A DNA stretch of 64,000 bases from Hymenopus coronatus. Lineage: Eukaryota > Arthropoda > Insecta > Mantodea > Hymenopodidae. Of the stretch, positions 48,093 to 59,009 are shown piece by piece. The stretch lies in NCBI GenBank assembly GCA_030762935.1, contig CM060880.1:13798501-13862500 (forward strand), in the 5' to 3' direction. Within the stretch, counting starts at the first letter, position 1; each line of letters begins with the position of its first letter. Made by a program: the position numbers and the translations under genes. Under the pieces are notes generated by a model. It worked only from the letters and a program-made list of their open reading frames with translations, was not told where the DNA came from and ran no database searches.

Positions 48093-48954
48093 TTACAGGT
48101 TAGCACTTCCTATTTTAAAAATAAGCTATATAATTGGCTAGTTTGTAACGCTTTTGTGCTATTGATGATTATGTAAATATAGCCGGGGATGGGTACCTCT
48201 GTCTCAAAACTTGATGAACGCGTTCCAGTTGTTGAGAATAAAGATCCGCATTGACTGCATGTCCATTTGGAATACATTCCCAGTCTATCACACCTTCAAA
48301 ATTCCACGAGACATATAATTTATTATTTTTTTATTTTATTTAACGACAGCGTTTGCAGGCTGATGGATTCGAGGTGTCAGGTTTACGGTAAAACACCCCC
48401 TTTTCATCCCATTTGTCAATTCTGCCGATGAATATATCATCCCAGGGATTAGCGATAAGCTGATGACTTGTATCCACTCTGCGTTGAGCCTCATGGGGCG
48501 TCAATTCATGTCGCACAAATGTACACCTTCTAGCCTTTTTTAAGTATCTTAAAATGGAAATGTATGGTATCTTTTGAAACACCAAGTTCTTCTGACAACC
48601 TTTCTTCCAAAACTCTGCGTGTATTCTCAACATTCCATAACTTGGGTCTTCCAGAACGTTGTAAATGTTTAATGTGTCCATCTCCATTATTGAAACGCTG
48701 GAACTGTCGATGTGCTACTCGCTCACCCACGACACCTTTATCTTCGACTTCGTGTATTCTTAGAGGTGCAGCAACAACTTTATAATCTCGTCTCCATCAG
48801 CGCTTCAGAAGGAATTTAACCTCAAACTATGACTCCATTTTAAACTGCCAACGCGTTAACAATAACCACAGCACCCTATAAATAGGATTGACAAAAATAA
48901 AAACTTATGTACGTATCAATTTAAAAAAACGGCATTACTTATGAGCTAACCTAA
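48093..48954 (-). mobile_element. mariner element, deletion derivative of a second lineage
   Basis: The right end reads inward TTAGGTTAGCTCATAAGT and abuts TA (48955-48956). A diverged left end TTACAGGTTAGCACTT lies at 48093 after TA. The TIRs differ from those of the other two mariner copies and resemble TTAGGTTG-type mariner ends. About 860 bp remain of a usual 1.3 kb; the C-terminal catalytic third is missing. Confidence 0.85.
48190..48785 (-). pseudogene. mariner transposase pseudogene (second lineage)
   Basis: In order on the minus strand: VAHRQFQRFNNGDGHIKH with RSGRPKLWNVEN (N-terminal DNA-binding part), EELGVSKDTIHFHFKIL (second HTH), then in another frame VRHELTPHEAQRRVDTSHQL, NPWDDIFIGRIDKWDEKGVF (first catalytic block, with DE) and YRKPDTSNPSACKRC. 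After an inserted T-rich stretch (about 48315-48340) comes VSWNFEGVIDWECIPNG and ADLYSQQLERVHQVLRQRYP. The following HDNARPH-type block and third catalytic D are absent. Frameshifts and deletions rule out function. Confidence 0.87.
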
Positions 48955-49024
48955 TAGTTGCTGCACAGAATGACTTACAATGAAATGAAACAAAATCCAC
49001 TTAAATTTCTTTGCAAGGAATATA

Positions 49025-49880
49025 CAGGATGATTCAAAAATAGTTTTACTGTGTTTGGAAATGGATTCCTGACATCGAAACAAGAAAATATGTTCATATA
49101 AACATATGCCATAAAATGGTTAGTTTTCGCGTTATCAATTAATGGAAGTCACCTTCAACGGCTTTTCGGGCCCAACCTAATAACTTCATTTATTTAAGCA
49201 CACATTCATAGAAGACTTTAACTCATTTTACCCAGCGAAGTTAGCCTTGTGTTGCCATGGCTACTTGTTAACATTTGTCATTTGTCAGATGTGTAATACA
49301 TTCCCCCAGCACGCCTTACAAATGCTGTCTACAGGGACTTCATTCAGCACACTGTCCCAGACTTATTAGAAAATGTGCCTCTGCAAATAAGTAGAAACAT
49401 GCGGTTTATGTATAGGCCTTGACACATTTTATTCTCATTCAAGATACACTGGCTGGTGTATAGCATGATAGATGGATAAGTAGAGGGGGACCAGATCCAT
49501 GGCCTGCACGTTCCACCCACCTTAGTCATTTGGATTTTTAACTTTTGGGGGCAACTTAAGCCATTAGTTTATGCAGCAGACATCCTAGACGAAGAAACTC
49601 TTAATCTACGTGTCGTGTAAGCCAGCGAAATCATACCTCACCGACTGGGAATATTACATTCCATGCTTCGACGGGTACATTCGTGTCTAGACGCAAGAAG
49701 AACACCTCCTAACAAGTGACAACGTAAAAAATAGAATAAAGTGTCTTTAAAATGTTTTGACTAATGGCATTTTGAACCTCAATAAATCGAGATAGAAGGG
49801 CTTTGAGACCTGTGTTTATATGAACATTTTTTGTTTGTTTTGTTTGTTTTGGAACCCTAAAAGTATTTTGAATCATTCTG
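49025..49880 (+). mobile_element. Tc1/mariner-superfamily transposon relic with long inverted ends
   Basis: The left end CAGGATGATTCAAAAATAG is matched by the right end read inward, CAGAATGATTCAAAATAC; further in, TGTTCATATAAACA occurs on both sides, so the inverted ends reach at least 80 bp. The interior holds a decayed transposase frame: RGGPDPWPARSTHLSHLDF near 49482 parallels the conserved RGGPxxWPPRSPDLxPLDFFLWG block of IS630-type insect transposases. Stops and gaps abound. The left flank has TA; the right TA has mutated to TT. Confidence 0.78.
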
Positions 49881-50284
49881 TTCATTGATGTGTTTGGCTG
49901 CCAAAACCTAATAAGACTCTCGTAAGAATTACCTGCTTTATTTCCTTCACGCTTATGTTAACAAGTTCCCTAGCAGGGAATGTTAAATAACTGTATTAAG
50001 AGAGAAAACCGCTAATATTAGAAATATTACACATATTCTATATTAGCTGCAAGATTAATTTTCTCTATGGTCGCAGACTATGTATTTTCCAAAAGAGGAT
50101 GCATTGATTGACTGAGAATTCGGAATCTTATTTCACTGTATAATGTTAAGGTTTTCGGTTTTATTTGAAAACTGTGTAGCTTTTACGTTATTAACTATGG
50201 GACCGAAAAGAAGCTACAAACGTTCAAAATTTAACCTGATATAACATTAATTTATACATATACACATGTATACATACATACATT

Positions 50285-50316
<32 letters not shown>

Positions 50317-50750
50317 CATACATAAACACACACACATTCCAATAATAAGCCAATCTGATCAGAATTATTTTGATCTCCAGAACTTGGAAGAGTTTGGGGG
50401 GTGGGGTAGGAAATCGAACGTTCCATCTTCGTTTCGCCAATTTTTCGTGAATATTGGGGGATTTTTCATCCATTATTTGGAATAGTCGAGCTTCCTTGAA
50501 ATAACAGTTATAAGGAGTGAAGTAAAACCCCTCTAGACCGTTGTACAATGATTTCATATCGGACGGTCAAAGGTAAATGACATCAGCAAACTCGTCACTG
50601 GATTTAAAAAGGTAACCGCGCAAGTCGGATAAACCAGCTAATTCTTGATACACTGGTTAAATGTTGTACTTAATATGTTGCTCATTGCAGGGCCAACAAT
50701 CAAGATATTGATCATATATTTGAAGAAACTACTAAAAGTATCATTGAGGG
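49881..50750. other. single-copy stretch with (ACAT)n microsatellite
   Basis: (ACAT)n at 50266-50325; no other feature recognised. Confidence 0.55.
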
Positions 50751-50754
50751 CGTT

Positions 50755-50895
50755 TCAAATAAAGAGCTTACGGTGATTTACTTTAAGCTCCATGAACCCC
50801 GAGCTCATTTGAGCATTATTTCACCGGTTTCAACTATCGTCTGATATGACCAATCAGGTGAAAGGACGTTAAGCTAAAAAAATAAATAACTAAAT
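50755..50895 (+). mobile_element. SINE C, 3' half
   Basis: TAAGCTCCATGAACCCCGAG, CTGATATGACCAATCAGGTG and AAAGGACGTTAAGCTAAAAA match the terminal part of SINE C. The head is absent. The A-rich tail becomes (AAAT)n. Confidence 0.8.
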
Positions 50896-51329
50896 AAATA
50901 AAAATAATAGAAACTTGAAACAATCCAATGCCATAGAAAAATCTAAAAATTGTCATTTTGACGTATGGGTTTGGAGATGGAAAAACACGAAATTCAGGTA
51001 GTGTTTTCCAATTGTGTTTTTCACTTTCTCCGAACTCGCCCATCGTTTTGCGCGGTAATGCTAGATCGCATGCAGCGCATCTGTGGCTGATTTGTTCGGT
51101 CGTTGAGATTGAGAAGTGCTGTACCATCCACCATACTCCCCGGAGTTAGGCCCTTTGTCACTTTGACTTGACTCCAAACATGGCATTCGTTTCAGAATTG
51201 TTTTAGAGATTCTTCAGGCATTGAACTATCAACACAATAGGCACGACTTCCATATTGCTGACAATGGGTGTACACAATACTGGTGACTACTCTCAAGGAC
51301 AGTAAAACTTAACATGTATCCCTTTTGTA
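50896..51329. other. unassigned stretch left of mariner
   Basis: No feature recognised. Confidence 0.4.
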
Positions 51330-52623
51330 CGAGGGTCTACTGATAAGTCCCGGGCCTCACACAGATATTCGCACCACTAGACCAATTAGACAGTAGCATC
51401 GTATAGTTTAACTCTAGACTAGCTTGTATCCATAGTTACGGGTCAATAGCTTGTTTAGTTTTCGAAGGACATCATTTTAAACAAGACAACTTTAGAGTTT
51501 TCGCGTAAATGGAGGATTTGGAAAAACAAGCAGTGATTAAATACTTCCATTTGAAAGACTTGACGCCTAAAGAAATCAAGGAGGAAATGGAACCTGCATT
51601 GAAAGTACCCCTTCATATTCAATGATTAAAAGGTGGGTTGCAGAGTTTAAAATGGGACGTACGAGCACTAGTGATGAGCCTCGCTCTGAACGCCCTGTAG
51701 AAGTAACAACTCCAGAGATCATTGAAAAAAATTATCGTTTAGTACTGGAAGACCGCAGAATAAAGTTGTTTGAGATAGCAGAAGCTGTAAACATATCAAA
51801 AGAACATGCAATTAATATTCAAAGTAATGTTTTGGGCTTTCACAAGGTCTGTGCAAGATGGGTGCCGCGTTTGTTGACACAAAAGTTGCAAAGAAAAACT
51901 GTTTCTGTTAAGAATGTGGAGCTCTACCATAAAAGTCCCAGCGACTTTTTGAAACGGCTCATTACCATGGATGAAACTTGGATGCATCACTACACTCCAT
52001 AAAGTAAATCACAGTCAAAACAGTGGATTGCGCCAGATGAACCAACTCCAAAAAAAAAAAAAAAAAAAAAAAAAGGCAAAGTCAATTTTGTCAGCTAACA
52101 AGGTTATGGCGAGTGCTTTCTGGGATGCGCAGGGAATAATTTTAATTGATTACTTGGAAAAGGGTAAAAGTGTCACTGGTGACTACTACGCAAGCTTACT
52201 GCTACTTTTGAGTGATGAGGTGAAAAGAAAAAGATCTCATTTGGCAAAAAAAAGAAAAAAATCTTGTTTCATCACTACAATGCTCCGGGCCATCGTTTAG
52301 TCATTGCAATGGGGGAAAATGTTGAATTAAAGTTCGAATTTCTTGGATATCCACCCGATTCGCCAGATCAGTGACTACCACCTGTTCCCAAACCTCAAAG
52401 AATTTCTTGGAGGACGAAGATTTCACAGCAACGAGGAGGTCATTGATGCGGTAAACAGCTATTTTGAGAATAAATCGCACTACAGAGTTTGTTTAATTAA
52501 ATTAAACCACCGATATTACAAATGAAGTAGCCTTTCTGGAGATTACGTTGAGAAATAAAGCAAAAAAAAAAAGTTTTATTGCTGTTTTCATTGAGAGGCC
52601 CGGGACTTATTAACCGACCCTGG
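51330..52623 (+). mobile_element. mariner transposon, defective copy 2
   Basis: 1294 bp, a normal mariner length, with TIRs CGAGGGTCTACTGATAAGTC (left) and, read inward, CCAGGGTCGGTTAATAAGTC (right), flanked by TA (51328-51329, 52624-52625). Same family as 12488-13753, in the opposite orientation. Confidence 0.95.
51509..52558 (+). pseudogene. mariner transposase pseudogene
   Basis: ATG at 51509 (MEDLEKQAVIKYFHLKDL). The frame shifts after about 38 codons, continues as MIKRWVAEFKMGRTSTSDEP, and runs through the second HTH (EIAEAVNISKEHAINIQSNV) and MDETWMHHYTP, which ends in a stop at about 52000. A 24-base A run (52051-52074) shifts the frame again. The second catalytic block reads HHYNAP, so the usual D is Y here. 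The third is in ISDYHLFPNLKEFLGGRRF after another frameshift. Not functional as read. Confidence 0.93.
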
Positions 52624-52625
52624 TA

Positions 52626-53194
52626 TTAGTTGTAAATTAATTGTTGCGGTATAACCCTATACTGAAATGTGGAGGGATCTAGTCCGGGTGTGGCATTCCT
52701 GGCAAAGAGCTAAAGCTGACCATCAACTTCATTTGAAGTTGCTGGCAGAAAGTAGATGCAACCTGCACCAAGTGGAGCGAGATTGTCTTGCACCACACGC
52801 CTGTAACTGCCTACATACATTTCCCTTGGTATTTACGAAAGACTTTAATACAGTTGCCTTTCTTGCCTCTTGGAAGAGCGATTAATTAAGAAACGCTTGG
52901 TCTGGGCGAGTTGACGGGTGAACCGTAATAAAGTTGGCCAAGTTTCCTTTTGTTCCCCTTCTTTTAATTAATGTTGCCCCTCTGCTGGGGTTTCGCTGTC
53001 GAATGTCTTGGCTTCAATCCAGCTGTAAACTTAACATGTTGTTAACTCATTTGAGGGAAAGCCTGCACATGGCTTCATTCCAAGCAATTTATTTCATCAT
53101 TAGGTATGTTAAATATTGCTTTCTGTACAGAACAACAAGGCTGGTCACCAAGTACGGCTGTCGTAACATTCAAGTATGTACTATTGTTTACCCA
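52626..53194. other. single-copy island
   Basis: Balanced composition at 52660-52900 with a 72-codon ORF (52667-52885) of mixed residues but no recognised domain. Nothing can be asserted beyond possible exon or conserved non-coding DNA. Confidence 0.3.
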
Positions 53195-54040
53195 TTTTTA
53201 CTTTCTCTACGCGTACTATGTACATAATGTATAGAGAAGAGATTGCTTTGCACCCAAAAATTCAATACCGAGATTTCAGCGGAAATACACGTTTTAGGGT
53301 CTCCTGTTTCCCAAAAAATGTATTTTCCGTGTGTGTCAGTGTGCCACTATGTCTGTGAACACGACAACTCCAGAAAGAAAAGTCGGAAAATGCCAAACGT
53401 GGTATTTAAATTTAGTGTCATCCAATGATGCGACAAGAAGATTTTAAGAAAAATCCCCCCACCCCAAACTACCCTTTACATGGCAAAAATACGAAAATTT
53501 TGATTTTCTCAAAATAGCTCTAACGATTTTGATTAAAATATGGTATATTAAAGATATTTACCTGACAAATTAAATGTTCATCTTGAATTTTCTGGGAATA
53601 GCCTCTAAAGACCTCTTTATTCTAAATTATTTTTGTTGAATTTTGTATAACTCATAAACCGTAAGAGATAGAGAAAAACTTACTGCACAAGAAATATAGA
53701 GCACATTAAAACACACAATTTAGATTATATACATTTTTTCGCGGAGTTGATCGTTTTTGAGATATTCCTTGTTATTGGTTTCAGCTATTTCTCATATAGG
53801 AATTTCTCAACTCCTGTCCATACCAAAGGAACTTCAGTCACATAGCAACAAGCTTTTGACTATCACTTTAACCTATAGTGCTCCCTTATTTCCCTTTTAC
53901 ATACAAGGAAGCAATTAGTAAGACTATTTCTGCTAATGTTTATCTCAATTAGCATGAAGTAAATAGAAGCATAAGCTTTTTAACAATAATTTGTTGCAGA
54001 GATGTAGAGAAAGTCATGTGAATGTAACAATCAGATTTTT
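53195..54040 (-). mobile_element. HP element, full-length copy
   Basis: Starts TTTTTACTTTCTCTACGCG and ends AAGTCATGTGAATGTAACAA then CAGATTTTT; TTTTT at both ends. GT tract short (53327-53340). Confidence 0.88.
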
Positions 54041-54358
54041 CATCCAGATACGTAGCCGGGGGATTGGAGGGCACCCCTTTCTTAAGGAAAGATCAAAAAA
54101 GTAATAATGCCAAACTCTAGTTTTATGCCAAAGCTGCTCCTTAGTCTGTGGATATAAAATCATTTTTTTTTTTTCAAATATAGGCTTTCTCGGACGTCAC
54201 TTCAAACCCTAAACTGCTATAAATATTATATTTGAGATAGAATTAAAACAAAAGAAGTTTCGTTTTCAATTTGTTTTCCATTTCCTCGTTACCATGGGTA
54301 CAGTTTTATTGAATAAAGCATTAGTAATTGTATGCATACCGCTATCGAATCATGCCTC

Positions 54359-54796
54359 TTGGTATTTAAGTTTGGTATTTTCCAAGGATGCGACACCCCC
54401 ACCCCTCTTTATATGGAAAATTTTCGAAAATTTTGTTTTTCTTAAAAATGGCTCTAATGATTTTGATTAAAATGTCTTGTTATTAGTTTCAGTTGTGAAG
54501 TACTTACACTTTTCTCAGGCAGGAATGTACGCTTTTCTTTTGTTCTACTCCTGGCCAAGCAAAGAAGCGATTTGCAATGACAATCGCATAACGACAGCTT
54601 TTAAAACATTTGACTATCACTTTAGCATACCGCATTCCCTTCGTTCCAGTCTACGTATAAGGAACTAAGTAATAAAATCCTGCTAATGTTTTTCTCGATT
54701 GGCGTGGTGTTGAAAGAAGAATTATCTTTTGTAAGAAGCGTGTTTGTAGAGTAGCTAGAGAAAGACATGTGAGTGTAACACATCAGATTTTTTTGT
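54359..54796 (-). mobile_element. HP element, palindrome end and middle deleted
   Basis: Begins at TTGGTATTTAAGTTTGGTAT, jumps from GATTAAAATG to TCTTGTTATTAGTTTCAG, and ends AAGACATGTGAGTGTAACAC then CAGATTTTTT. Confidence 0.8.
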
Positions 54797-54894
54797 TTTT
54801 GATACAGGGAACCCTAAAAGGTGTATTTTGCAGTGAAATCCCGGGTGGAATGCAATATCTTATCTACCTGTCTACAAGTAGAGAAAGCAAAAAG
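54797..54894 (+). mobile_element. HP element, terminal 98 bases in opposite orientation
   Basis: ACAGGGAACCCTAAAAGGTG, then GTGAAATCCCGGGTGGAATG, a reduced palindrome and GTAGAGAAAGCAAAAAG. It abuts the previous copy through its T tract. Confidence 0.65.
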
Positions 54895-55570
54895 TGGATG
54901 GTGGTAGGGTTTGTTCGCCGATCAATGCCGTCGTGTCGCAGGTTGACTGAATGCGGGGCTGAACGACACTTACATAAAGATCCAGCCGAGATAAAGCCGG
55001 AACATAACCCTCGGTGATGAATGGCAGAGTGTTGCGATGCTGCCTATCCCCCAAGGAATTAAACTTTACGGGTCGATATTGACGGCAATTTAGGGGCAAA
55101 TGCACCCAGGCGTCTCCTCTCCCACCAACTTCGTTAACTATTGTGTGAATTTCTGCTGGTCGAGGTCATCTCCCATTGGAGTTTCTAACACAAGCCTCGG
55201 GGTTAACAATTCCCATTGGGCACACATTTATTGTAACATAATGTCTGAATCTGAGATTGCCATGTGCTTACATTGTTGTAGAAACTGACACGGCTCGTGA
55301 TATTAAATATCTCTCCTCTATCTCTATTTCCACACTCTCGCAACACTCTGTGCAACGTACATGATATGCGATGTTTGGAAATGTGTGTATGTGTGCCTAT
55401 CTGAGACACCTATCGGTGGGATTTCTAATTCGTGATTTCACATCTATGTGCACATGGGCACAGTTCTTGCCCATTGACGTCACCATACCTAGTACTAAAT
55501 TACGATTTACAGGTGTGAAAAAGTTAAGAGAATGTCCAGGGACCTTTTCTTTCAAGGTACGTATGGGGTT
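54895..55570. other. single-copy island, locally G+C richer
   Basis: 54900-55130 has balanced composition with no clear frame; the rest is unassigned. Confidence 0.35.
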
Positions 55571-55655
55571 ATTTTACGTGCAAGTAAACATTATACGGGA
55601 TCAACGGCTTTACTTCTCTTCCGAAGGAAGCCATACTAAGGATTTTAAGATGTTT
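55571..55655 (-). mobile_element. SINE B fragment, diverged
   Basis: Plus-strand ACGGCTTTACTTCTCTTCCG followed by AAGGAAGCCATACTAAGGAT matches the reverse complement of the SINE B body. It sits inside a 148-codon ORF (55371-55817), which argues against that ORF being a gene. Confidence 0.65.
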
Positions 55656-56195
55656 AGAAAACTGATAATAACGCTTCTTTCTGGGGTGTCAATACATGTG
55701 TTTCATAATAACCGGGAATGGGAAGGCAGATTTAAAATACGTGTATTATACTGTGAGCGTTCACAACTGACGGGAAGCTTCTGGAACCAGAAAACGGGAG
55801 ATAAAGGCATATATTAACTCGAGAACGGTATACCTGTTTTATTCATATTTTCAAAAGCTATCTTCTTCACACGGCCGAGGTAGTAGTCTCATAGTCCTGA
55901 ATGGGAGCTCTGCGTTTCAATTCTGGCAGGACTGTCATCTCCTACACCGCCCCCCCCCGCATCCAGTTTTTATAACTGGTAATTCTCCTGCTCAAGGCCT
56001 AAACTTAATTCTGGAACGTTTCCATAGCTTTCCTTTCCTACTTAAAAATTTGTATCAGGTCCACGTGTTTGGTGCCATATTAAAGATAAATAACTAAACA
56101 GTATGCACAAAAAACTAAATATTATCTTCTCCCAAAAAAGGGAAAAACAAAGGAAAGTATTATAGGAGAAATATTTAGTTTAGGACTTTGTGTGC
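55656..56195. other. unassigned stretch
   Basis: A C run at 55950-55960; no gene or known repeat. Confidence 0.4.
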
Positions 56196-56199
56196 CTTA

Positions 56200-56590
56200 A
56201 GGCATGATTGAAGTACCCCGACACTCGATGGCTCCACATAAGGTCCAGGGGGCGTCAGGAGCGTTCCTCATCGCGGCAGCCGAGATCGGAGGACGGAAAT
56301 ACTCACTTTGAGCTTCCTTTTTCCCTTGACACGCTGCACCGAGCACATCGCCGACACGTCCAACCCTGAATGAAACCAACGGAATGAGGGATGAAAGAAA
56401 GGACATGGAGGAAATTCGGGGGATAAAAGAAACCTACCCAGAAATCGTCTGGAGACCCAAGGAAACCCCGAGAAAACCCATGTAGGTGGGACATGGGAAG
56501 CGAACACACGACCTCCCGAACACGGGGCCACAGCCAAAATTCTGTGGTGAAAATCCTTAAAACTGCCAAGCAAAAAAATAAAATTAAATT
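56200..56590 (-). mobile_element. possible SINE D or retroposed repeat
   Basis: The minus strand has a B-box-like GTTCGCTTCCC (about 56505) after GTTCGGGAGGTCG, then a CATGGGTTTTCTCGGGGTTTCC body similar in style to SINE A (TTTTCTCCGGGTCCTCC) and CCATGTCCTTTCTTTCATCC. Only one copy lies in the window, no A box is convincing and no target duplication was found. Confidence 0.4.
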
Positions 56591-56839
56591 TTTGCATGCA
56601 TTTTGGAAGGACCTTCCAGGTAGAAGAATGCAGTTTTTTAATTAATGATGGAGCGCATTGACAACAATTCAGTTTTTATAAGAGAAAGTGTATTCTCAAA
56701 TGAAGCCACGTTCTGCCTGAATGGATTTGTCAGCAGACACATTGGTCAGATATAAATCCACAATGGATAGAGGAGAACCACTCGGAGCAACCACAGGAAC
56801 AGATTGTTTTGTCTATATTGTTGAAAACAACATTATTTG

Positions 56840-57022
56840 TTCCAAATCTTCTCGGGCTTCTAGCCAGGTAAAAACTTGGCTTGACACCAACGTTTCGAAG
56901 AAGTGCATCTTCCTCGTCTTCAGGGTGATCAGTTCACCCTGAAGACGAGGAAGATGCACTTCTTCGAAACGTTGGTGTCAAGCCAAGTTTTTACCTGGCT
57001 AGAAGCCCGAGAAGATTTGGAA
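56840..57022. repeat. 183-bp perfect palindrome with 5-base loop
   Basis: The two 89-bp arms are exact reverse complements around TCAGT (56929-56933). Each arm contains CTGAAGA (56939-56945 on plus), a GAGGAAG/CTTCTTC stem and CGAAACG (56965-56971), spaced like the conserved core of hammerhead ribozymes, plus TAGAAGCCCGAGAAGATTTG. Sequences of this style occur in the terminal repeats of Penelope-like retroelements, which carry hammerhead motifs and can have inverted terminal repeats. No Penelope RT or GIY-YIG domain is present. Confidence 0.8.
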
Positions 57023-57748
57023 TTAACACGTCGCCAGGAAAGCTTCAGTTCTTATTTTAACATTATTTGTGTTTTCTTTTAAAGAGAACTTTAAATGATA
57101 CTAGATACTTGGAGTTGATTCGAAATCAAGAACATCACAAGATTGTTTGCACATACAGTCAAATATTGGTTACCCAAAAATGACATATTTTCTGAATAAT
57201 ATGGAGTTCCAGCTCACTTTAAACAGATCGTTTATGAGTACTTAGACCAGGTTTTCTACAACGAAGGATTGGCAAGAGAGACCACACAGGGTGGCCAGTA
57301 AGACCCCTTTGGTGTAGGCAGCGGTGTTGGAAGCAGCTGGCTAAGTCGTTTCTTAAATGGTTTTTGTGACCTAATATAATTCTGACAAGCCGGTGTTCTA
57401 CCTGTTTAAATCCAGAATTTAGAAGGTTAATTACCTTTTCATTGTGTTTTAATTTTATTCTTCTTTTGTTTTTCTATTGCGGGCTTGTTGAAAAGATATT
57501 GATGAGTATCCCAATATTCAAGAAAGTTGCGTCTCTTCCAGTTGAACAGGAAGGAGAAAAATCCTTAATACACTTTTTTAGTTTCCTGCACATGACCATT
57601 TCGTACACGCAAAAAGTATCAGTCGGCCAACAGTTCAAAAGTTATTTAGGTGGTGCGGGAAGTATAACTACCTCAGCTTCATTTGTGTTCTTTTACTTAC
57701 TGCACGCCGATTTCTTAATATTTCACAGTTGTAGTAAACAGCTATCAA
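57023..57748. other. unassigned stretch right of the palindrome
   Basis: Contains a 106-codon ORF (57442-57762) with no recognised domain, running into SINE B sequence. Confidence 0.35.
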
Positions 57749-57922
57749 GCGAAGGGAAATAAGGACGTTGGTCCCGTGGCTTTGATTTATGCCACGCAAA
57801 AGAGCCTCAAACATGATAAACAGGTTTCTGAGCAAGATTAAGCGGTATTTCAGGCTCAATATAAAATGAGACGCTAAGAAACGTATCAGTTAAATATCGT
57901 TCATAAATAAAACTCAATTTTT
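57749..57922 (+). mobile_element. SINE B, 3' half
   Basis: GGACGTTGGTCCCGTGGC, AAAAGAGCCTCAAACATGAT, TCTGAGCAAGATTAAGCGGT and a CATAAATAAAACTCAATTTT tail. Head and promoter are absent. Confidence 0.82.
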
Positions 57923-57989
57923 TTCCAAATGCAGTGCCCTGACAATCCAGGTCAATACGCCTCATTACTTTGCCGAATAGTAATATTGA

Positions 57990-58178
57990 CTCACACACTC
58001 ACACACACACACACACTCGCGCGCGCGCTCTCACTCTCTCTTTCTCTTTCTGTCTTTCGCACGGACCGTTTTCTAACTGTTCAGATATCCTAAAATGTGT
58101 ATTTCCGATGAAATCTCACTATCGAGGTTTTGGTTGGAATGCAATACCTTCTCCTATGTACTAAGTAGAGAAAGTAAT
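57990..58178 (+). mobile_element. HP element, 3' terminal fragment
   Basis: From a CA/CG/CT compound tract (57990-58056) through AAAATGTGTATTTCCGATGA to a deleted palindrome (CTCCTATGTACTAAGTAG) and AGAAAGTAATG. Confidence 0.75.
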
Positions 58179-58190
58179 GACAGTTCATGT

Positions 58191-58740
58191 TGAGCCGAGT
58201 GTGCACGCGTTTTAAAAGTTAGTTAGGATTTGAATATAACTTTGCGACCACTAAAATATAACATTGGAGTTGTTAAAACGCTCGCCTTCGCTTATTGATA
58301 CCCCAACCATAAAAATAACTTTCTTTTGAGCATTGTGTAAACCATGTTTCGCCCGTTTTATATATTAATCAGGATTGACCGCATACTGTACCAAGTTTTC
58401 ATTGCTGGTATTTGAGAGGTTAAAACCCATCTCTTTCGCTATCCTAGCATTAGGGACAGTTTATTTGAGCCGAGTGTAGACGACGCTTCTCCCATTTTAA
58501 ATATCATACAGTATGTTTGCGTATAATGTCTGACCACAAGATGCAACGTTGTCGTGTTTCGTTATGCATATAGTTCTCTTCCCTTTCATAAGGGGGAGTT
58601 GTTTTGAGCCAAGTGTACATGAAGTTTCCCCCTTTTTAAAGATTAAATACGAATGTTTGAAGAGAGTTTCTCAGCTCAAGGTGGTCGACAAGTTAAAAGT
58701 TGGGTAAGCCGTGTGAATATTCATGACACGTTACTAATCC
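58191..58740. repeat. about 138-bp tandem repeat, four diverged units
   Basis: TTGAGCC/TTGAGCATTG-type starts recur at 58191, 58327, 58466 and 58605 (spacing 136, 139, 139), each followed by a GTGTRNAC motif, a CC-rich then TTTTAAA-like stretch and a GACCRC/GCGACCAC block. Units are strongly diverged, so the array is old. Confidence 0.65.
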
Positions 58741-59009
58741 CTGCCTAATGATACGCTGAGGCCCAAGATAACGATGCAGCCAGTCTCATAGGTAATTTCC
58801 GTCCATCCCTTAATGGTTCCTTTTTTCTTTACCGCTGTAACAGGGGATTCCCAGGGGATCTTGTTCCTCCGTTCTTTTTCCCCCCATTTCTTTCTTGTTA
58901 ATGTCATCCTTACATAACGCCGGGGGTAACCAATGCGGAGCTGGGTCACAACTTGGTTGCATCATCAAAATCTGTTCAGTTCTTATAACTAGACAGGGAA
59001 TAAATAAAC
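58741..59009. other. unassigned stretch
   Basis: Locally balanced composition with no recognised feature. Confidence 0.35.

Noticed and set aside
49250..49266. X-box-like GTTGCCATGGCTAC
   Set aside because: One base breaks the second half-site and it lies inside the decayed IS630-type transposon.
55371..55817. 148-codon plus-strand ORF as a gene
   Set aside because: It runs through a SINE B fragment (55571-55655) and shows no domain; openness is by chance.
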